From: Tetragonia tetragonoides
Lineage: Eukaryota; Streptophyta; Magnoliopsida; Caryophyllales; Aizoaceae
DNA: 64,000 bases
NCBI GenBank assembly: GCA_038025085.1
Contig: CM076142.1
Span: forward strand, 6,794,501-6,858,500
Direction: 5' to 3'
Positions 60,601-64,000 of this stretch are shown here, piece by piece. Made by a program: the position numbers and the translations under genes. How positions within the stretch are numbered: position 1 is the stretch's first letter; every line of letters begins with the position of its first letter. The notes beneath the pieces are model-generated. The model ran no database searches. It saw only the letters and a list, made by a program, of their open reading frames with translations, and had not been told where the DNA came from.

Positions 60601-62732
60601 TCATAGTTTCACTTTTTCTTAGGAGTTTTAAGAACCACCTTATCATAAGAAGAAAAAAAAACAGGGGAATAAAATTGTAAGGACTACTGAATTTTTCTCA
60701 AATGTGAAAATTGATATGGATTTCTTTGTGGCAAAGAGTATCATTGCGGTATAATCTTGTTACAATATGTTACTCCTAAGAATTAAGCCAAACATGTCCA
60801 ACAAAATATTTCGACCAATAATGGTTGGCCTAAACAGAGTTAGGGGCAGCCGGGCAGGGTAATTTCTCAGCCTAGGTACCTAGAAGGCCCAGATGAGCAA
60901 AAGGCTACTTGATCACAATATGCATTTTGCTTTAGCTGGGCTTCATAGCTTACTTCTAGAGCTTCTCGCTGTTATGACAGTAATCGAAGCTATTCTCGGG
61001 TTAATGGAGTAGACATCTAAGCACGTTGGAATGAATAGTATTGTCCCAAATTTGTTATTGTGTGCATAATTTTCTCAATCTCACTACTAAACTTAGAATC
61101 TTTTACATAAACATTTGAAATGGTGTTCAAGCGTGTGGAAATTAATTAGGACTGCCCCAGCCCCCAAGAAGAGTTGTTTATGTGAGAGATAATCCACTTA
61201 ACTCTCGTAGGTTCGACCCTGAAGATAGACGATATGATGGAGTTTTGATAAATTTATAAAGTCACGGCCCATTAGACCAATACAAGTCTGCTTGTTGGCT
61301 TGGCTTATCTTGACTCATGAGCAAAACTCATGTTAAGTTTTGCCCGCTTTTGAACATCTCTATTCCCTAACAGGAACCTATATTAGAGGTCACAACTTCA
61401 AACCTTCAATTTTCGGGTAAGTGGTTTGGGAGCGCGATCATCAAAATCATGGAGAGTCATTCCAATCCAAGATTAATTAGGCTTATACATAGCTCTTAAC
61501 ATTTAAAATGAATAAAAAAAAAAATTAAAAAAAGAAGAAGAGAGAATACATCATGAAACCCTAGTGGAACACGCCAAAACGGAGCCAGATAATAATACAC
61601 AATAATTGCACCCTTTTCAATTAGAGTGACAGGGTAACCGGATAAGGTATGGTCCATTATTTGACCCTAGCAGATAGCCAGAAACCACCATAGAATAGTG
61701 AAGGGAAAAGGTGGCATGAAATCGTATAGAAAGCTGCCATGTACTCGAAATGAAAATGACTCCTCAGAGCCCAACTTGTGCTGCTCATAATTTTGATGTT
61801 CGTCATTTTAGTGATTTAGGGGCTGAGGGCTCACCATTCAAAGCAGCCCTGTGGGTTTGCCAACTAGGTCCCCCCTGACCAATGATTGTGGATGAAGTAT
61901 GTATTCAGTATTCTATCACATATTACTATTCACATATTACTATTCCGTTCAGTGAAAAATAATACGCGATTCTCCGAAAATCTTGGGTTCCGATTAGTGA
62001 ATTGAGAACTTGAATTTCATCAAATCCTCAGAAACTTTATCAGGTACCGGTAGGCAAACTGCCCATTATTCAACTTACTTAATAATTGATTCGGTTTAAT
62101 TCAATTAGTGCACCTTATATGATGAAGATAAACACTAGACACATCCTATAAAACTACCCCAAAAATGCGTGGAACTTGGAACTCCTCCTATACAGGGAAC
62201 TTGAAACTCCCAACAAGTTCGCGGTCGCGGTGCGGCATCACATGGTTTCCAAGCTGCAAGTAAAAATCACATGGACATGACTCATGAGCTATGATATACT
62301 CTACTTATTTTGGTCACTTGGGCTTAGCACAAAACGCTCAGCTGAACCTGAAGCCGTAACTTCTTCAGGTTTTAGCTTCAATGCTGTATCACACAGCCTT
62401 GTACACAATTGGAGGCTCTTTCAGAATAAATAATACTACCACTTGCAGGAAGGGACAAAAGAGGATCAAATATTGTAATAGGAAAAACGTCAGAAAAGAA
62501 ATTTGCAACTACACGATTCCAAAAATTATTCGTGCAATCCTTCTTATTTTAGTACAATTAGCTACAACTTGCAGCTCAAAGTTCCAGAGTTTTGCACTAT
62601 TTCTATTTTCTAACCACCATTTTCAATCAAAGCAATGTCCAGGAAAAAATAAATCCTCAAAAACCCAGTTTCGTTAAAAACTTACCCTTTTCTCTCTTTT
62701 CACAAACCATCTAAATCACCTTCTCACTAAAA
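60601..62732. other. Gene-free stretch of 2.1 kb
   Basis: No gene supported. A B-box-like GGTTCGACCCTG at about 61210 may mark an old SINE. The frame at 62381-62677 resembles nothing known. Confidence 0.4.
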
Positions 62733-63737
62733 GGCCATGTTTGGATATTAGCGGATTCACCCAAAATTAGCGGATTGGAGTACTTTAGAGGATTTAACTG
62801 GCCAATCCTCTAATTTTAGTCATTTGATTAACAGAGGATTGCAATAGCGGATTACACCCAATCCTCTAATTTTGAAAACGCTGAAAAATGAGCGTTTTTA
62901 AAGAGAGGATTGCTCTTTGCATGCAAACTACCATCCATGCCCAACAATTGTTGCAAATTACAAGATCTGACAACAATCAAATTCAAGAGGAAAAAAGGAA
63001 TAAAATTTTCAAGAACAATGTTCAACCCACCGGCCACTAGCCCACAACCATGTCCATGAATCCTTCTTTCTGTGGTTGTTACCATCAAAAATAATAAATT
63101 AAATTTAGAGGACTATGGGTTGGATTTTCCATCTAGAACAGGAATTTGCCAAACTAATTGCAGATTATGCGATGCTGGGATGATGAATTTATGATAGTGG
63201 AGATGGCTGTGGGAGGTGGAAGCCATGGAAGGCTTTCTTTGAAGGATGAGAGAGAAACCGTGTGGGGTGGTGGGGTGGGTTGAGGGACAAATAAATTTTC
63301 TTTTTTCTTTTTTTCGGATGAGACAAATGAATTTTCTTTTGGGGGTGGGGTGGAGGCCTGGAGGGTAGTGTTAATTATTTGGTTTATTATATTTAGATAT
63401 TTTTCTATTTTAATATATTTTTTATTATATACTACTATGAGTTATGAATTATAAAGAAATATTGTTAATTATAAGTTGGTATAAATTACAAGGTTTGTCA
63501 TTATTTAAATAAAAGCCTCCACAATGCAAACCCTTTTATACAACTAATGTCATTTTTAGTCATTTTACATCTTGAACTAACTAACTACTAAATCTTATTA
63601 GCTAATTTACCAAACACATTTTTACAAATCAGCTAATACAATCCTCTGGTCAAATCAGCTAATACAATCCTCTGGTCAAATCTGCTAATGCAATCCGCTA
63701 TCAGCTATCAGCTATCCGCTAATTGCCAAACAAGGCC
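62733..63737. mobile_element. TIR element of about 1.0 kb
   Basis: The left end GGCCATGTTTGGATATTAGC and the right end, inverted, GGCCTTGTTTGGCAATTAGC are near-identical. Subterminal repeats AGCGGATT, AATCCTCTAATTTT on the left and AATACAATCCTCTGGTCAAA (twice) on the right. AAAA is present on both flanks but no convincing target duplication. No transposase frame. Confidence 0.7.
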
Positions 63738-64000
63738 AAAATTCTAGATAATTAGTCTCTATTAGTAACTAATTAGTAATAATTAATTAATAACAGAATG
63801 AAAAGCAATACAGCACTACAGAGAACTTGTGCAAAGCAAAATCATAAAGGAATACACAAGATCTTTCTAGTCAATCATATAAACAGTATTGGATGTTTCC
63901 TGAAACTAGCAAGAAAGATCATAAATCATTGCGCACTATAGAGTTAATAAACATTCATATCCTCTTTTCCATCCAGCAAAACTTTGAGCATCATTCAACC
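63738..64000. other. Right edge, no gene seen
   Basis: AT-rich sequence without recognisable features. Confidence 0.4.

Overview
The window looks like nuclear DNA of a flowering plant (eudicot). It is AT-rich, with intron-rich genes, GT..AG splice sites, plant-type gene families (SAC phosphoinositide phosphatase, berberine-bridge-enzyme-like oxidases, GDSL esterase/lipases, a two-EF-hand protein, a phytochelatin-synthase-like relic) and many short plant transposons (Stowaway, Tourist/PIF, hAT, Helitron, SINE). A Caryophyllales host is possible but is only an impression. Gene models were assembled by hand from splice sites and protein similarity known from memory; no database search was made.

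Layout. 1-450: probable promoter and leader of a leftward gene lying outside the window. 4169-13596 (-): complete 15-exon SAC-domain phosphoinositide phosphatase gene (799 aa) with nested transposons in its introns and a CT-rich leader. 14.2-18.5 kb: gene-free, filled with SINEs, an AT microsatellite and Helitron ends. 19.1-25.4 kb: three berberine-bridge-enzyme-like copies, all broken in different ways. 26-31 kb: gene-poor with small transposons. 31047-34334 (-): GDSL esterase/lipase gene (362 aa). 35-42.5 kb: gene-poor with MITEs and SINEs. 42541-44952: a 2.4-kb terminal-inverted-repeat element with a TTA target duplication that carries a gene-like unit (leader exon, intron, 44-codon reading frame). 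45.0-46.9 kb: Copia relic split by a hAT insertion, then a phytochelatin-synthase-like pseudogene fragment and a possible LTR piece. 48072-48503 (+): intronless EF-hand protein. 49249-54819 (-): two tandem GDSL esterase/lipase genes (359 and 384 aa). 55.3-57.3 kb: nested transposons. 58.0-60.6 kb: a tandem array of about 315-bp monomers of two types. 62.7-63.7 kb: another TIR element.

The genes do not form a functional pathway. The SAC phosphatase would act on endomembrane phosphoinositides, the GDSL proteins in the secretory or extracellular space, and the EF-hand protein as a soluble Ca2+ sensor. The main themes are local gene duplication (BBE-like, GDSL) followed by decay of the BBE-like cluster, and heavy nesting of small DNA transposons and SINEs whose target-site duplications can be read directly.
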